This document shows positions 27,001 to 35,963 of a DNA stretch of 64,000 nt, one piece after another. Source of the stretch: Bradyrhizobium sp. CSS354 (GTDB lineage: Bacteria > Pseudomonadota > Alphaproteobacteria > Rhizobiales > Xanthobacteraceae); the NCBI RefSeq assembly GCF_029051725.1, contig NZ_JAACFU010000005.1, positions 537,113 to 601,112 on the forward strand, in the 5' to 3' direction. The notes under the pieces are model-generated. The model was not told where the DNA came from. It made no database searches and worked only from the letters and a program-made list of their open reading frames with translations. The position numbers were made by a program, and so were the translations under genes. How positions within the stretch are numbered: position 1 is the first letter of the stretch; every line of letters begins with the position of its first letter.

Positions 27001-28251
27001 CTACGTCAGCACGCCCACCACCGCTCCCATCAGACACGTCGTCAGCGTTCCCGACACGATCGACTTCAGCCCGAGCGCGTTGATTTCCTCGCGCCGTTCC
27101 GGCGCCATCACGCCGAGACCGCCGATCATAATGCCGAGGCTGGCGAAATTGGCGAAGCCGCACATCGCATAGAGCATGATCAGGCGCGAGCGCGGATCGA
27201 GCGTGCCGGGCGGCAGCTTCGAGAAATCGACATAGGCGATCAGCTCGTTCAGCACGGTTTTCGTGCCCATCAGGCTGCCGGCGGTGATCGCCTGCTCCCA
27301 CGGCAATCCCATTAGCCAGCACACCGGCGCCATCACGAGGCCGAGCAGGCGCTGCAACGAGATCGCGGCGCCGCCGATATCAGGCAGCAGGCCGAGGATC
27401 GCATTCACGAGATAGACCAGCGCCACCAGCACCAGCAACATGGCGACGATGTTGATCAGCAGCTCGATCCCCGCGCCGGTCCCTTTCACGATCGCGTCCA
27501 TCGTGCCGGAGACCTCCATCTCGGGAGCCTCCAGCGCGCCGCCGGTGCGCTTGTCCGATGTCTCCGGCACCATGATGAGGCTGACCAGGATCGCGGCCGG
27601 CGCACCCAGCACCGAGGCGATGACGAAATGCGCGGCTGCGTCGGGAATGAGGGGAGCAAGCAGCGTCGCATACAGCACCAGCACCGTGCCGGCGATGCCG
27701 GCCATGCCGCCGGTCATCACCAGGAATAACTCGCTGCGGGTCATCTGCGCGAGATAAGGCCGCACGAACAGCGGCGCCTCGACCATGCCGAGAAAGATGT
27801 TGGCGGCGGTCGAGAGCCCGACCGCGCCGCCGACGCCGAGCGTGCGCTCCAGCAGCCAGGCCATGCCGCGCACGACCGGCGGCAGCACGCGCCAATAGAA
27901 CAAGAGCGTCGTCAGCACGCTCATGACCAGCACGATCGGCAGTGCCTGGAACGCCAGGACGAAATCGGCACCCGGTGCTTTCAGGTCGAAGGGTAGGGGA
28001 CCGCCGCCGACATAGCCGAACACGAAGGACGAGCCGGCGCGCGAGGCCGCCGAGATCGCGCCCACGGCGTCGTTGATGGCACCGAAGGCGCGCGCGACGA
28101 TAGGCACCTTCAGGAGAACGATCGCGGTGACGAAGGTGGCGACGAGGCCGATCGCCGCCTGGCGCAGCGAGGCCGCGCGGCGATTCTCGCTGAGGACCAA
28201 GGCGATCAACAGCAATGCGAAAATGCCGAGTGCCGATTGCAGCCGCAGCAT
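27001..28251 (-). CDS. NupC-family concentrative nucleoside transporter
   Basis: 416 residues with about ten or more membrane helices. CNT landmarks: the substrate-binding half GLSTAANIFLGMVEAPLFVRP, MTGGMAGIAGTVL, and LMGTKTVLNELIAY plus YAMCGFANFASLGIMIGGL near the C-terminus. It imports nucleosides with sodium or protons. It starts 143 bp from a divergent MFS gene. The sequence coding for its last residues is partly duplicated at 23742-23766. Confidence 0.92.
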   Translation of the reverse strand: MLRLQSALGIFALLLIALVLSENRRAASLRQAAIGLVATFVTAIVLLKVPIVARAFGAINDAVGAISAASRAGSSFVFGYVGGGPLPFDLKAPGADFVLAFQALPIVLVMSVLTTLLFYWRVLPPVVRGMAWLLERTLGVGGAVGLSTAANIFLGMVEAPLFVRPYLAQMTRSELFLVMTGGMAGIAGTVLVLYATLLAPLIPDAAAHFVIASVLGAPAAILVSLIMVPETSDKRTGGALEAPEMEVSGTMDAIVKGTGAGIELLINIVAMLLVLVALVYLVNAILGLLPDIGGAAISLQRLLGLVMAPVCWLMGLPWEQAITAGSLMGTKTVLNELIAYVDFSKLPPGTLDPRSRLIMLYAMCGFANFASLGIMIGGLGVMAPERREEINALGLKSIVSGTLTTCLMGAVVGVLT

Positions 28252-28394
28252 GATGTCCCCAAACCCCGATGATTATGGCCGCCCCTGCGTTGCAAACGCA
28301 ATGCCCGGAGATTGGCGGAGCCTCCCGCTGTTGACAAGCAGGTCCGCGTCAGCCACGCGGAGCACGTCGACATCAGGAGCCGGATAGCCCGAGC

Positions 28395-29648
28395 GTGACC
28401 GAAGAGGCGATGCCAGACCAGCCAATATCGGGAAACCCGCCGGTCAGTGCCCGCGCGCTCCTCTCCCATCGCGCCTTCCTGTTCTTTCTGCTCTCGCGCA
28501 GCCTGTCGCGTTTCTCCAGCCAGATTGCGGCGGTCGCGATCGGCTGGCAGATCTACGATCTCACCGGCTCGGCCTTCGACCTCGGCATGGTCGGCCTCGT
28601 GCAATTCCTGCCCACGGCGCTGCTGGTGTTCGTCGCCGGCCATGCCGCGGACCGCTACGAGCGCAAGCGCGTGGTTCAACTCTGCCAGCTCGTGGAAGCC
28701 GCGACCGCGCTCTATCTCGGAATCATCACCTACCTCGGCTTGGTAAGCGAAGTTCAGATTTTCGTGGCAACCTTCGTGCTCGGCATTGCCGGAGCCTTCG
28801 AAAGTCCGACCACCGCGGCGCTGCTGCCTGCGATTGCGCCGCAGGGTTCGCTCCAGCGCGCCACCGCCGTCTCCAGTGGCGCGGCGCAGGTCGCGACCAT
28901 TACCGGCCCGGCGCTCGGCGGTTTTGCCTACGCGGTTGCGCCGCATCTCGCCTACGCGGTGATGGTGCTGTTCTGGATCTTCGGGATGATTTTGACGGGA
29001 TTCATCCGGCCGCGTCCGCAGGCGGTCGCGAAGGACATGGGGGGCGCCGACAATATTTTCGCTGGCGTCCGTTTCATCCGGCGCAATCCAGCGATCCTCG
29101 GCACCATCTCGCTCGATCTGTTCGCGGTGCTGTTCGGCGGCGTCACCGCGCTTCTGCCGATCTATGCCCGCGACATCCTCCAGACCGGTCCGGTCGGGCT
29201 CGGCATCCTGCGCGCCGCGCCCGCGGTCGGCGCCCTGCTGATGACCATGGTACTGACCCGTCACGCCATTTCGCGGCATGTGGGCCTGCGCATGTTTCAG
29301 GCCGTGATCGTGTTCGGCGTTGCAACGATCGTGTTCGCGCTGTCGTCCTGGATGTGGCTCTCGGTGCTCGCGCTCGCCGTTCTCGGCGCGGCCGATACGA
29401 TCAGCGTCGTGATCCGCTTCTCGCTGGTGCAGCTCGCGACTCCCGACGAGATGCGCGGCCGGGTCGGTGCGGTGAACTTCCTCTTCATCAACGCCTCGAA
29501 CCAGCTCGGCCAGTTCGAGAGCGGGGTGGCCGCCGCACTGTTCGGCGCCATGCCGGCAGCCGTGCTGGGCGGCGTCTGCACGGTCGCGGTGGCGCTGTTG
29601 TGGATGAAGCTGTTCCCGAGCCTGCGACAGGTGGAAACGCTGGAGTAG
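28395..29648 (+). CDS. MFS transporter, EntS/MFS_3 type
   Basis: 417 residues with about 12 membrane helices. The conserved loop after helix 2 reads GHAADRYERKRVVQ, and the N-terminal RSLSRFSSQIAAVAIGWQIYDLTGS is typical of the enterobactin-exporter-like MFS_3 group. It probably exports a drug or small metabolite. The start is GTG 28395; ATG 28410 is an alternative. Divergent from nupC, and followed by a palindromic repeat and a terminator. Confidence 0.87.
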   Translation: MTEEAMPDQPISGNPPVSARALLSHRAFLFFLLSRSLSRFSSQIAAVAIGWQIYDLTGSAFDLGMVGLVQFLPTALLVFVAGHAADRYERKRVVQLCQLVEAATALYLGIITYLGLVSEVQIFVATFVLGIAGAFESPTTAALLPAIAPQGSLQRATAVSSGAAQVATITGPALGGFAYAVAPHLAYAVMVLFWIFGMILTGFIRPRPQAVAKDMGGADNIFAGVRFIRRNPAILGTISLDLFAVLFGGVTALLPIYARDILQTGPVGLGILRAAPAVGALLMTMVLTRHAISRHVGLRMFQAVIVFGVATIVFALSSWMWLSVLALAVLGAADTISVVIRFSLVQLATPDEMRGRVGAVNFLFINASNQLGQFESGVAAALFGAMPAAVLGGVCTVAVALLWMKLFPSLRQVETLE

Positions 29649-29664
29649 GAGCTCGTTCTCTCCC

Positions 29665-29751
29665 CGTCATTGCGAGGAGCCCTTGCGACGAAGCAATCCA
29701 GAATCTTGCCGCAGCGGCAGTCTGGATTGCTTCGCTGCGCTCGCAATGACG
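29665..29751. repeat. Dispersed palindromic repeat, family B copy 1
   Basis: CGTCATTGCGAGGAGC... and ...GCTCGCAATGACG arms; internal arms AAGCAATCCAGA/TCTGGATTGCTT also pair. A second copy is at 36499-36585. Confidence 0.88.
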
Positions 29752-29810
29752 ATTGTTGAAGCAGTGCGGAGATTTAGCTGACCTCACGTCCGCTTGCGGA
29801 GCGAGGCCGC

Positions 29811-29856
29811 AACCCCATGCCGCCTACTGTGCATGGGGTTGTTTTCGCGTTTTTTT
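29811..29856 (+). terminator. Rho-independent terminator after the MFS gene
   Basis: Perfect 10-bp stem AACCCCATGC/GCATGGGGTT (29811-29820 and 29831-29840) with a 10-base loop, followed by GTTTTCGCG and seven T residues. The T-run is only on the plus strand. Confidence 0.85.
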
Positions 29857-29859
29857 GAT

Positions 29860-30618
29860 TCAGCCCCGTCCCACGAACGGCATTTTGGTTGCCATCACAG
29901 TCATGGTCAGCACGTTGGCATCGAGCGGCAGACCGGCCATGTAAGCGACGGCATCGCCGACCGCTTTCGCGTCCATGCGCGGCTCCTGCTTCGACGTTCC
30001 GTCGGGCTGTAGCACGCCGGGGCCGTTGACCATGCGGTCGGTCATGGGCGTCGCGGCGTTGCCGATGTCGACCTGGCCGACCGCGATGTCGTACATGCGA
30101 CCGTCGAGGTTGGACGCCTTGGTCAGGCCCGTGATGGCGTGCTTGGTCGAGGTATAGGCCGCCGAGAACGGCCGCGGCGCATGCGCCGAGATCGAGCCGT
30201 TGTTGATGATGCGGCCGCCGCGCGGGCTCTGGTCCTTCATGATGCGGAAGGCATGCTGGGTACACAGGAACGGGCCGGTGAGGTTGGTATTCACCACAGC
30301 CTGCCACTGCTCGAGGCTGAGATCCTCGAAATTCACTGGCGGCGCGCCCATGCCGGCATTGTTGAAGAGCACGTCGAGGCGGCCATAGGTCGCCTTCACC
30401 TTGTCGAACAGCGCGGCGATCTGGTCCGGCTTGGTCATGTCGGCGGTGACGCACAGGCTCTTGCCGGCAGGGCCGAGCTTCGCGGTCTCCTCGAGCATCT
30501 CCATGCGGCGCCCGACCAGCACCACGGTGAAGCCTGTGTTCATCAGCGCCAGTGACGCCGCGCGCCCGACTCCGGTGCCGGCGCCCGTCACCACTGCGAT
30601 CTTTTTCGCTTCACTCAT
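29860..30618 (-). CDS. Short-chain dehydrogenase/reductase downstream of Anbu
   Basis: 252 residues, classical [22 protein letters not shown], the catalytic serine in [10 protein letters not shown] and the Tyr/Lys pair in [13 protein letters not shown]. The start is ATG 30618, 26 bp after the Anbu stop on the same strand, which makes co-transcription with the Anbu operon likely. An NAD(P)-dependent oxidoreductase is not a known core member of that operon, so it may be a passenger or may modify the same product. Substrate unknown. Confidence 0.88.
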   Translation of the reverse strand: MSEAKKIAVVTGAGTGVGRAASLALMNTGFTVVLVGRRMEMLEETAKLGPAGKSLCVTADMTKPDQIAALFDKVKATYGRLDVLFNNAGMGAPPVNFEDLSLEQWQAVVNTNLTGPFLCTQHAFRIMKDQSPRGGRIINNGSISAHAPRPFSAAYTSTKHAITGLTKASNLDGRMYDIAVGQVDIGNAATPMTDRMVNGPGVLQPDGTSKQEPRMDAKAVGDAVAYMAGLPLDANVLTMTVMATKMPFVGRG

Positions 30619-30644
30619 CGTTTCCTGCCTTTTCTCTTAAGCTG

Positions 30645-31403
30645 TCAGGTTTTGGATTCTTTTTCGTTCTTGTAGGGCGGCCGCGGAATGTTCTGATGCG
30701 CGGCGCGCAAGGCCGCCGACCAGCGCGAGCGCAAATCGTGGAAATAGGGCTCGCCCGCCTCGATGCGGTGGTTGAGATCGGCCTCGCAGGCGTCGGCGCG
30801 CACCACCAGCACGTCGATCGGCAGGCCGACGCCGAGATTCGAGCGCATGGTCGAGTCCATCGAGATCAGCCCGGTCTTCAGTGCCTCATAGAGCTCGACG
30901 TCGTAATGCATGGCGCGGTCGAGTACCGGTTTGCCGTATTTGTGCTCGCCGATCTGCAAATAGGGAGTGTCGGTGGTGCATTCGATGAAATTGCCGGCGG
31001 TGTAGACCATGAACAGGCGCATGCGCGCGCCGCTGATCTGGCCGCCGAACAGGAAGGAGACGTCGAACGACACGTCCTCGGATTTGAGCGCCGGCCCTTC
31101 GGTCGCGTGCACGGCCCGGATCGCCCGGCCAATGCGCTGGGCGGCCTGGAACATGGTCGGCGCGTTCATCAGCGTCTCGATCTCACCCGTGTTGGGGTCT
31201 TCGAGGCCCTCGGTCAGCGTCGAGAGCACCGACTGGCTGACGGCGAGGTTGCCGGCGCTGGCGATCGCCATGATGCGGTCGCCGGGCTTGGAGAAGATGT
31301 GGAGCTTGCGGAAGGTCGAAACGTTGTCGAGGCCAGCATTGGTGCGGGTGTCGGCGATCATCACCAGACCGTCCCGAACCAGAATTCCGCAACAATAGGT
31401 CAT
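30645..31403 (-). CDS. Anbu: proteasome-like N-terminal-threonine peptidase
   Basis: 252 residues, Ntn-hydrolase fold related to proteasome beta subunits and HslV. After removal of Met the protein begins TYCCGILV, giving Thr1 as nucleophile. Asp17 (MIADTRTNAG) and Lys32 (STFRKL) fill the other proteasome active-site positions (Thr1/Asp17/Lys33). Known Anbu proteins assemble into large open helical or ring structures and lack an ATPase partner. It is the fourth gene in a run of ATP-grasp, alpha-E, transglutaminase and Anbu genes on one strand, an arrangement conserved in many bacteria. Natural substrate unknown; it probably cleaves a peptide or amide made or changed by the neighbours. Confidence 0.93.
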   Translation of the reverse strand: MTYCCGILVRDGLVMIADTRTNAGLDNVSTFRKLHIFSKPGDRIMAIASAGNLAVSQSVLSTLTEGLEDPNTGEIETLMNAPTMFQAAQRIGRAIRAVHATEGPALKSEDVSFDVSFLFGGQISGARMRLFMVYTAGNFIECTTDTPYLQIGEHKYGKPVLDRAMHYDVELYEALKTGLISMDSTMRSNLGVGLPIDVLVVRADACEADLNHRIEAGEPYFHDLRSRWSAALRAAHQNIPRPPYKNEKESKT

Positions 31404-31526
31404 TTCCAGTCCCCGAACGCGTTTGCGCGGAATTACTAGCCAATTTCAAGGGCCGCTCCAACCCCCGATTGCCGCGGGGCGGCAGGGTGGAAACCGACCG
31501 TGGGTGAGGGGCGCGCGGGGCGCGGC

Positions 31527-32375
31527 TCAGCTCTGCCGCTGGGACTGCGATTGCGACTGGCCGCCACGGCCGGCCTGCTCGACCTTGACCGCCACCGACA
31601 GCGTCTCCGCGCCGCCGCCATAGCGGGTGCCGCGCACGGGGGCTGCGCCGAGATAATCGAGCCCGATCGCGACGCGGACATGGGCGTCGGTGGCGCAGAT
31701 GCTGTTGGCGGGATCGAAGCCGACCCAGCCAAGACCGTCGACATAGGCCTCCGCCCAGGCATGGCCCGCGTCCTGATGCACCGTGCCGTCTGAGCGCAAG
31801 AAGTGACCGGAGACGAAGCGAGCCGGCACGCCGCCGCTGCGGGCGCAGGCGATGAAGATGTGCGCGTAGTCCTGGCAGACGCCGCGCTTGAGCGTGAACG
31901 CTTCCGCCGCCGACGTGCCGCTGTTGGTGGGGTCCTCGTCGAAGGTCATGTGATCGCCGATTTGCGTCATCAGCGTATGCAGGAAGCCGAGCGTGTCGCT
32001 CTCGGCCTCGCTGCGCAGCTGGCGCGCGACCACATGCATCGCCGGATTGACCGTGGTGAGGTCAGTGGCGCGCAAGAACATGCCGGCCGGAAAGCGCTCA
32101 TCGGCGCCGCGCAGAACCCCGCCGGTGTCGTGGGTCTCGATCAGGCCCTCGGCGGTGATCTTGATGTCGCCGACCGGTCCGCAGGACAGCACATGGGTGA
32201 CGTTGCCGAACGCGTCCTCGTGGGTGTCGAGCTTGGTGTCGGTCGACACGTCGATCTGCCACTCCGCCACATATTGCCCGTCATGGCTGCCGGGTGTCAT
32301 GCGCAGGATCTGGATCACGCTCGTGGCCTGCGGCTCGTAGCGATAGGTCGTGGTGTGCAGGATTCGCAGGCGCAT
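31527..32375 (-). CDS. Transglutaminase-like cysteine protease (Anbu operon)
   Basis: 282 residues. An N-terminal beta-rich domain (RILHTTTYRYEPQATSVIQ) precedes a transglutaminase core with a complete triad: Cys in KRGVCQDYAHIF (C167), His in DAGHAWAEAYV (H205) and Asp in VGFDPAN (D221). Bacterial members act mostly as peptidases or amide-exchange enzymes. No signal peptide, so cytoplasmic. It lies 122 bp upstream of Anbu and 169 bp downstream of the alpha-E gene, with a palindromic repeat in the latter gap. The Gln/Ser-rich tail (GGQSQSQSQRQS) is probably disordered. Confidence 0.92.
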   Translation of the reverse strand: MRLRILHTTTYRYEPQATSVIQILRMTPGSHDGQYVAEWQIDVSTDTKLDTHEDAFGNVTHVLSCGPVGDIKITAEGLIETHDTGGVLRGADERFPAGMFLRATDLTTVNPAMHVVARQLRSEAESDTLGFLHTLMTQIGDHMTFDEDPTNSGTSAAEAFTLKRGVCQDYAHIFIACARSGGVPARFVSGHFLRSDGTVHQDAGHAWAEAYVDGLGWVGFDPANSICATDAHVRVAIGLDYLGAAPVRGTRYGGGAETLSVAVKVEQAGRGGQSQSQSQRQS

Positions 32376-32426
32376 GGGGGACCGTGAAGTTAGTGGTTAG
32401 ACCCGACTGCCTACTGCGAAGAAGCT

Positions 32427-32515
32427 CGTCATGCCCGGGCTTGTCCCGGGCATCCACGATCTTCTTCGCACGCGAAAGCAAGAACGTGGATGGCCGGGAC
32501 AAGCCCGGCCATGAC
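32427..32515. repeat. Dispersed palindromic repeat, family C copy 1, inside the Anbu operon
   Basis: CGTCATGCCCGGGCTTGTCCCGGGCATCCACG-type left arm and a GTGGATGGCCGGGACAAGCCCGGCCATGACG-type right arm. It sits between the alpha-E and transglutaminase genes. A second copy is at 41201-41290. Confidence 0.88.
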
Positions 32516-32544
32516 GATATCCCGTTTTCAGCAGCCGGGGGACA

Positions 32545-33489
32545 TCAGATCAAATACTGCTTCGTGATGATTTCGCCCAGCCTGGAATTGTCCGAGATGA
32601 ATTCCTGAATGAATTCATGCACGCCATGCTGGAAAATGTCGTTCATATTGCTGTGTTCCAGCCGGTTGCGGATGCCGCGGGCATGGCGCTGGGCCGGGCC
32701 CTGGCGGCCATAGGCGACCCCGATCTGATCGAGATTGCGCACGAGATTGCCGTAGCAGCTTGCGAGCGAACGCGGCAGCGAATCGTTGAGGATGAGCAAA
32801 TCCGCGATCAGCCAGGGTTTCAGTGTCTCGCGATAGACCCAGTGATAGGCCGTCAGCGCCGAAACCGAGCGCAGGATCGAGGTCCACTGGTAGAAATCGA
32901 GCGGGCCGCCGACATGCTCCTCCTCGGGCAGCAGCACATGGTATTTCACGTCGAGAATGCGCGCGGTGTTGTCGGCGCGTTCGAGATGCAGGCCCATCCG
33001 CGAGAACCAGTAGGCGTCGTTGCGCAACATGGTCCGGTAGGCCGAGCCGTCGAAACGCAGCGAGGTCTCCTGCACGAAGCGCAGGAATTTTGCGAGGTCC
33101 TCGCGCGTGGAGGTCCCTCTGCTCCAGACTTCCTGCAATTCGATCCAGGCCGAGTTGATGGTGTCCCACATCTCGCTCGTCAGCGCTGTGCGCACCGAGC
33201 GCGAATTCAGCCGCGCCGCCTCGATGCAATTCCTGATCGAGGACGGGTTGTCCGCCGAGAACGAGAGATAATCGACGACGTTGCGCTCGTTGGCTTCTTC
33301 ATACTGCTGATAGAAGCTCGCGGCGACGCCGGCGGTCAAAAGCGCCGAATCCCATTCGTTGGTCTTGCCGATATAGGCGGCGGGAAGCGCGGTGACGCGC
33401 AGCGTCGCATCGATGGTGCGCGCGAGATACTCGGCCCGTTCGACGTAGCGGGCGAGCCAATAGAGGTTTTCGGCGGTACGCGACAGCAT
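32545..33489 (-). CDS. Alpha-E domain protein (Anbu operon)
   Basis: 314 residues, almost wholly alpha-helical, beginning with the family signature MLSRTAENLYWLARYVERAEYLART and containing LLRNDAYWFSRMGLHLERADNTARILD. Alpha-E proteins occur with circularly permuted ATP-grasp proteins; their activity is unproven, and they are predicted to assist in peptide or amide synthesis. The start ATG lies 4 bp after the ATP-grasp stop, so translation is coupled. The second internal repeat of the ERA(D/E) motif suggests a duplicated helical unit. Confidence 0.92.
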   Translation of the reverse strand: MLSRTAENLYWLARYVERAEYLARTIDATLRVTALPAAYIGKTNEWDSALLTAGVAASFYQQYEEANERNVVDYLSFSADNPSSIRNCIEAARLNSRSVRTALTSEMWDTINSAWIELQEVWSRGTSTREDLAKFLRFVQETSLRFDGSAYRTMLRNDAYWFSRMGLHLERADNTARILDVKYHVLLPEEEHVGGPLDFYQWTSILRSVSALTAYHWVYRETLKPWLIADLLILNDSLPRSLASCYGNLVRNLDQIGVAYGRQGPAQRHARGIRNRLEHSNMNDIFQHGVHEFIQEFISDNSRLGEIITKQYLI

Positions 33490-33493
33490 CTCT

Positions 33494-34912
33494 CTACTCG
33501 TCCAGGATCCAGGTATCTTTGGTACCGCCGCCCTGGCTCGAATTCACCACGAGGGAGCCTTCCTTCAGGGCAACGCGTGTCAACCCGCCGGGCACGATCG
33601 TGGTGCTCTTGCTGCCGGTGAGCACGAACGGCCGCAGGTCCACGTGGCGCGGCGCAAGGCCGGATGCCGTGCAGGTCGGGCAGGTCGAGAGCGCCAGCGT
33701 CGGCTGCGCAATGAAGCCCTCGGGCTCGCGCTTGAGCTTTTCGCGGAAGGCTTCGATCGTCGCCTTGGTCGCGGCAGGACCGATCAGCATGCCGTAGCCG
33801 CCGGAGCCGTGCACCTCCTTCACGACGAGTTCGCTCAAATTATCGAGCACATAGGCGAGATCCTTCGGCTCGCGGCAGCGCCAGGTCTGCACGTTCTTCA
33901 GAATCGGCTCCTCGCCGAGATAGAATTTTACGATGTCCGGCATGTAGGAGTAGATCGCCTTGTCGTCGGCGATGCCGGTGCCGACGGCGTTGGCGAGCGT
34001 GATATTGCCGGCCGCATAGGCCGACATCAGTCCGGGCACGCCGAGCGCGGAGTCGGGCCGGAAGGTGAGGGGATCGAGGTAGTCATCGTCGACCCGGCGG
34101 TAGATCACGTCGACCCGTTTCACGCCCTCTGTCGTCCGCATGAACACTTCGTTGTTCTTGACGATGAGATCGCGGCCCTCGACCAGCTCGATACCGAGCT
34201 TGTCGGCGAGGAAGGAGTGCTCGTAGTAGGCCGAGTTGTAGACGCCCGGCGTGAGCAGCGCGACGGTCGGCTCGCCGGAGGCGCTTTGCGGCGCCACCGA
34301 GCGCAAGGCGGATAGCAGCTCGTCCGGATAGCGTTCGACCGGCGCCACCCTGTGGCGGGCGAACAGGTCCGGAAACAGCCGCATCATGATCTCGCGGTTT
34401 TCCAGCATGTAGGACACGCCCGAGGGCGTACGTGCATTGTCCTCCAGCACGATGAAGTCCTCGGAATCGACCCGGACGATGTCGATGCCGGCGATGTGCA
34501 CGTAGACGTCGTGCGGCACCTGCTGGCCGTTCATCTCGGGACGGAAGACCGGGTTCTGAAAGATGAGGTCGTCGGGCACGATCTCGGCGCGGAGAATGTC
34601 GCGGCCGTGATAGATGTCGCGCAGGAACATGTTGAGCGCGCGCACGCGCTGCTTCAGGCCCTTCTCCAGCAGCGACCATTCCTTCCCGGACATGATCCGC
34701 GGGATCACGTCGAAGGGAATCAGGCGCTCCGTGGACTCGGAGTCCCCATAGACCGCGAAAGTAATGCCGATGCGGCGGAAGAGGAGCTCGGCCTCCTGGC
34801 GGCGATATTCGAGCGCCTCGGGAGGCGTCTCCTTGAGCCAGCGCGCCAGCTCCTGATAGGCGGGGCGAAGGTCCCCACCGGGAATGTTCATTTCATCAAA
34901 CGCGACTGCCAT
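33494..34912 (-). CDS. Circularly permuted ATP-grasp type 2 protein (Anbu operon)
   Basis: 472 residues from ATG 34912; an open frame extends further upstream but has no conserved sequence. Conserved parts: RALNMFLRDIYHGRDIL, the N-terminal half of the permuted grasp (DFIVLEDNARTPSGVSYMLENR), YNSAYYEHSFLAD, and the C-terminal half with the nucleotide loop VVKEVHGSGGYGMLIGP and HVDLRPFVL. The family is predicted to ligate carboxylates to amines using ATP, forming peptide-like bonds. It is the first gene of the run and coupled to alpha-E. The Cys pair in STCPTCTASG (near residue 405) is unusual to my knowledge and could bind metal. Confidence 0.92.
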   Translation of the reverse strand: MAVAFDEMNIPGGDLRPAYQELARWLKETPPEALEYRRQEAELLFRRIGITFAVYGDSESTERLIPFDVIPRIMSGKEWSLLEKGLKQRVRALNMFLRDIYHGRDILRAEIVPDDLIFQNPVFRPEMNGQQVPHDVYVHIAGIDIVRVDSEDFIVLEDNARTPSGVSYMLENREIMMRLFPDLFARHRVAPVERYPDELLSALRSVAPQSASGEPTVALLTPGVYNSAYYEHSFLADKLGIELVEGRDLIVKNNEVFMRTTEGVKRVDVIYRRVDDDYLDPLTFRPDSALGVPGLMSAYAAGNITLANAVGTGIADDKAIYSYMPDIVKFYLGEEPILKNVQTWRCREPKDLAYVLDNLSELVVKEVHGSGGYGMLIGPAATKATIEAFREKLKREPEGFIAQPTLALSTCPTCTASGLAPRHVDLRPFVLTGSKSTTIVPGGLTRVALKEGSLVVNSSQGGGTKDTWILDE

Positions 34913-35189
34913 AGATCCCGACTTGTCTCCGCAAGGCGTTGCGCCATTCGACAGGTCGCCAGGCCTTGGTGAAGACCGCAACGCCCTGGCCATGCGGCAA
35001 GAGTGCATGACTTTCATGCGGTAGCAAGGGCCGGGCCAGCGCGATAAGCATGGGGAGAGGACATTTGCCGGGGGTGGTCGGCGGCTTGCCTGAAAAAATG
35101 GCTGAGGACTGCTTATTTCGGCAGCAAAACCGCGTGACTTCAACGCGTTACGTCGGCAAAGTCGGGCCGATAGGTGAGGGACTTGAGGT

Positions 35190-35927
35190 ATGAGCGAGAT
35201 CGTCACGGCGGGTATTCTGGTCATTGGGGACGAAATCCTGTCCGGCCGGACCAAGGACAAGAACATCGGCTTCATCGCCGAATACCTGACCAATATCGGC
35301 ATCGACCTGAAGGAGGTCCGGGTCGTCTCCGACGACGAGCCCGACATCATTGCCGCGTTGGATGCACTGCGGCATCGCTACACCTATGTCTTCACCACAG
35401 GCGGCATCGGGCCGACCCATGACGACATCACCGCTGATAGCGTCGCCAAGGCGTTCGGCGTCGGCATCGACCATCACCCGGAGGTGGTCGCCCGTTTCCG
35501 CGAGCGCTGGAGCGAGCAGGACCTCAACGAGGCCCGCCTGCGCATGGCCCGCATCCCTGACGGTGCCGAATTGATCCAGAGCGCGACCATCCTCGCTCCC
35601 GGCTTCAAGATCGGCAATGTCATCGTGATGGCGGGCGTGCCCTCGATCATGCAGGCGATGATGGACATCGTCTCGCCCAAGCTGAAATCGGGCGTGCGCA
35701 TGCTCTCCGAATCGGTCCGCGCCAATGCGCGGGAAGGCGACATCGGCGGCCCGCTGCGGGCGATTGCCGCCGAACATCCCGACACCATCATCGGCAGCTA
35801 TCCCTTCATGGATGAAGAGCAGAAGCCGAACACCAATCTGGTGGTGCGCTCGCGCGATGCGGACAAGCTCGCAGCCGCAATGGCGGCCGTGAAGGAAATG
35901 CTGGCGGGATTAAACATCACCCGCTAG
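35190..35927 (+). CDS. CinA N-terminal-type (MoaB/Mog fold) competence/damage-inducible protein
   Basis: 245 residues consisting only of the molybdopterin-binding-like domain: AGILVIGDEILSGRTKDKN at the start, then FTTGGIGPTHDDITADSVAKAFG. The C-terminal CinA deamidase domain is absent, as is usual in alphaproteobacteria where it is encoded separately. Relatives act on NAD-related nucleotides such as ADP-ribose. It is divergent from the Anbu operon across a 277-bp control region and 36 bp upstream of the phosphoribosyltransferase, probably one operon; both concern nucleotide salvage. Confidence 0.88.
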   Translation: MSEIVTAGILVIGDEILSGRTKDKNIGFIAEYLTNIGIDLKEVRVVSDDEPDIIAALDALRHRYTYVFTTGGIGPTHDDITADSVAKAFGVGIDHHPEVVARFRERWSEQDLNEARLRMARIPDGAELIQSATILAPGFKIGNVIVMAGVPSIMQAMMDIVSPKLKSGVRMLSESVRANAREGDIGGPLRAIAAEHPDTIIGSYPFMDEEQKPNTNLVVRSRDADKLAAAMAAVKEMLAGLNITR

Positions 35928-35963
35928 CAACCTAGCTGCCGGCAGGCGAAGCAGGAGACGACA

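Noticed and set aside
34913..35350. N-terminal extension of the ATP-grasp protein by 146 codons
   Set aside because: It would overlap the start of the divergent CinA-like gene; the family normally starts near ATG 34912.
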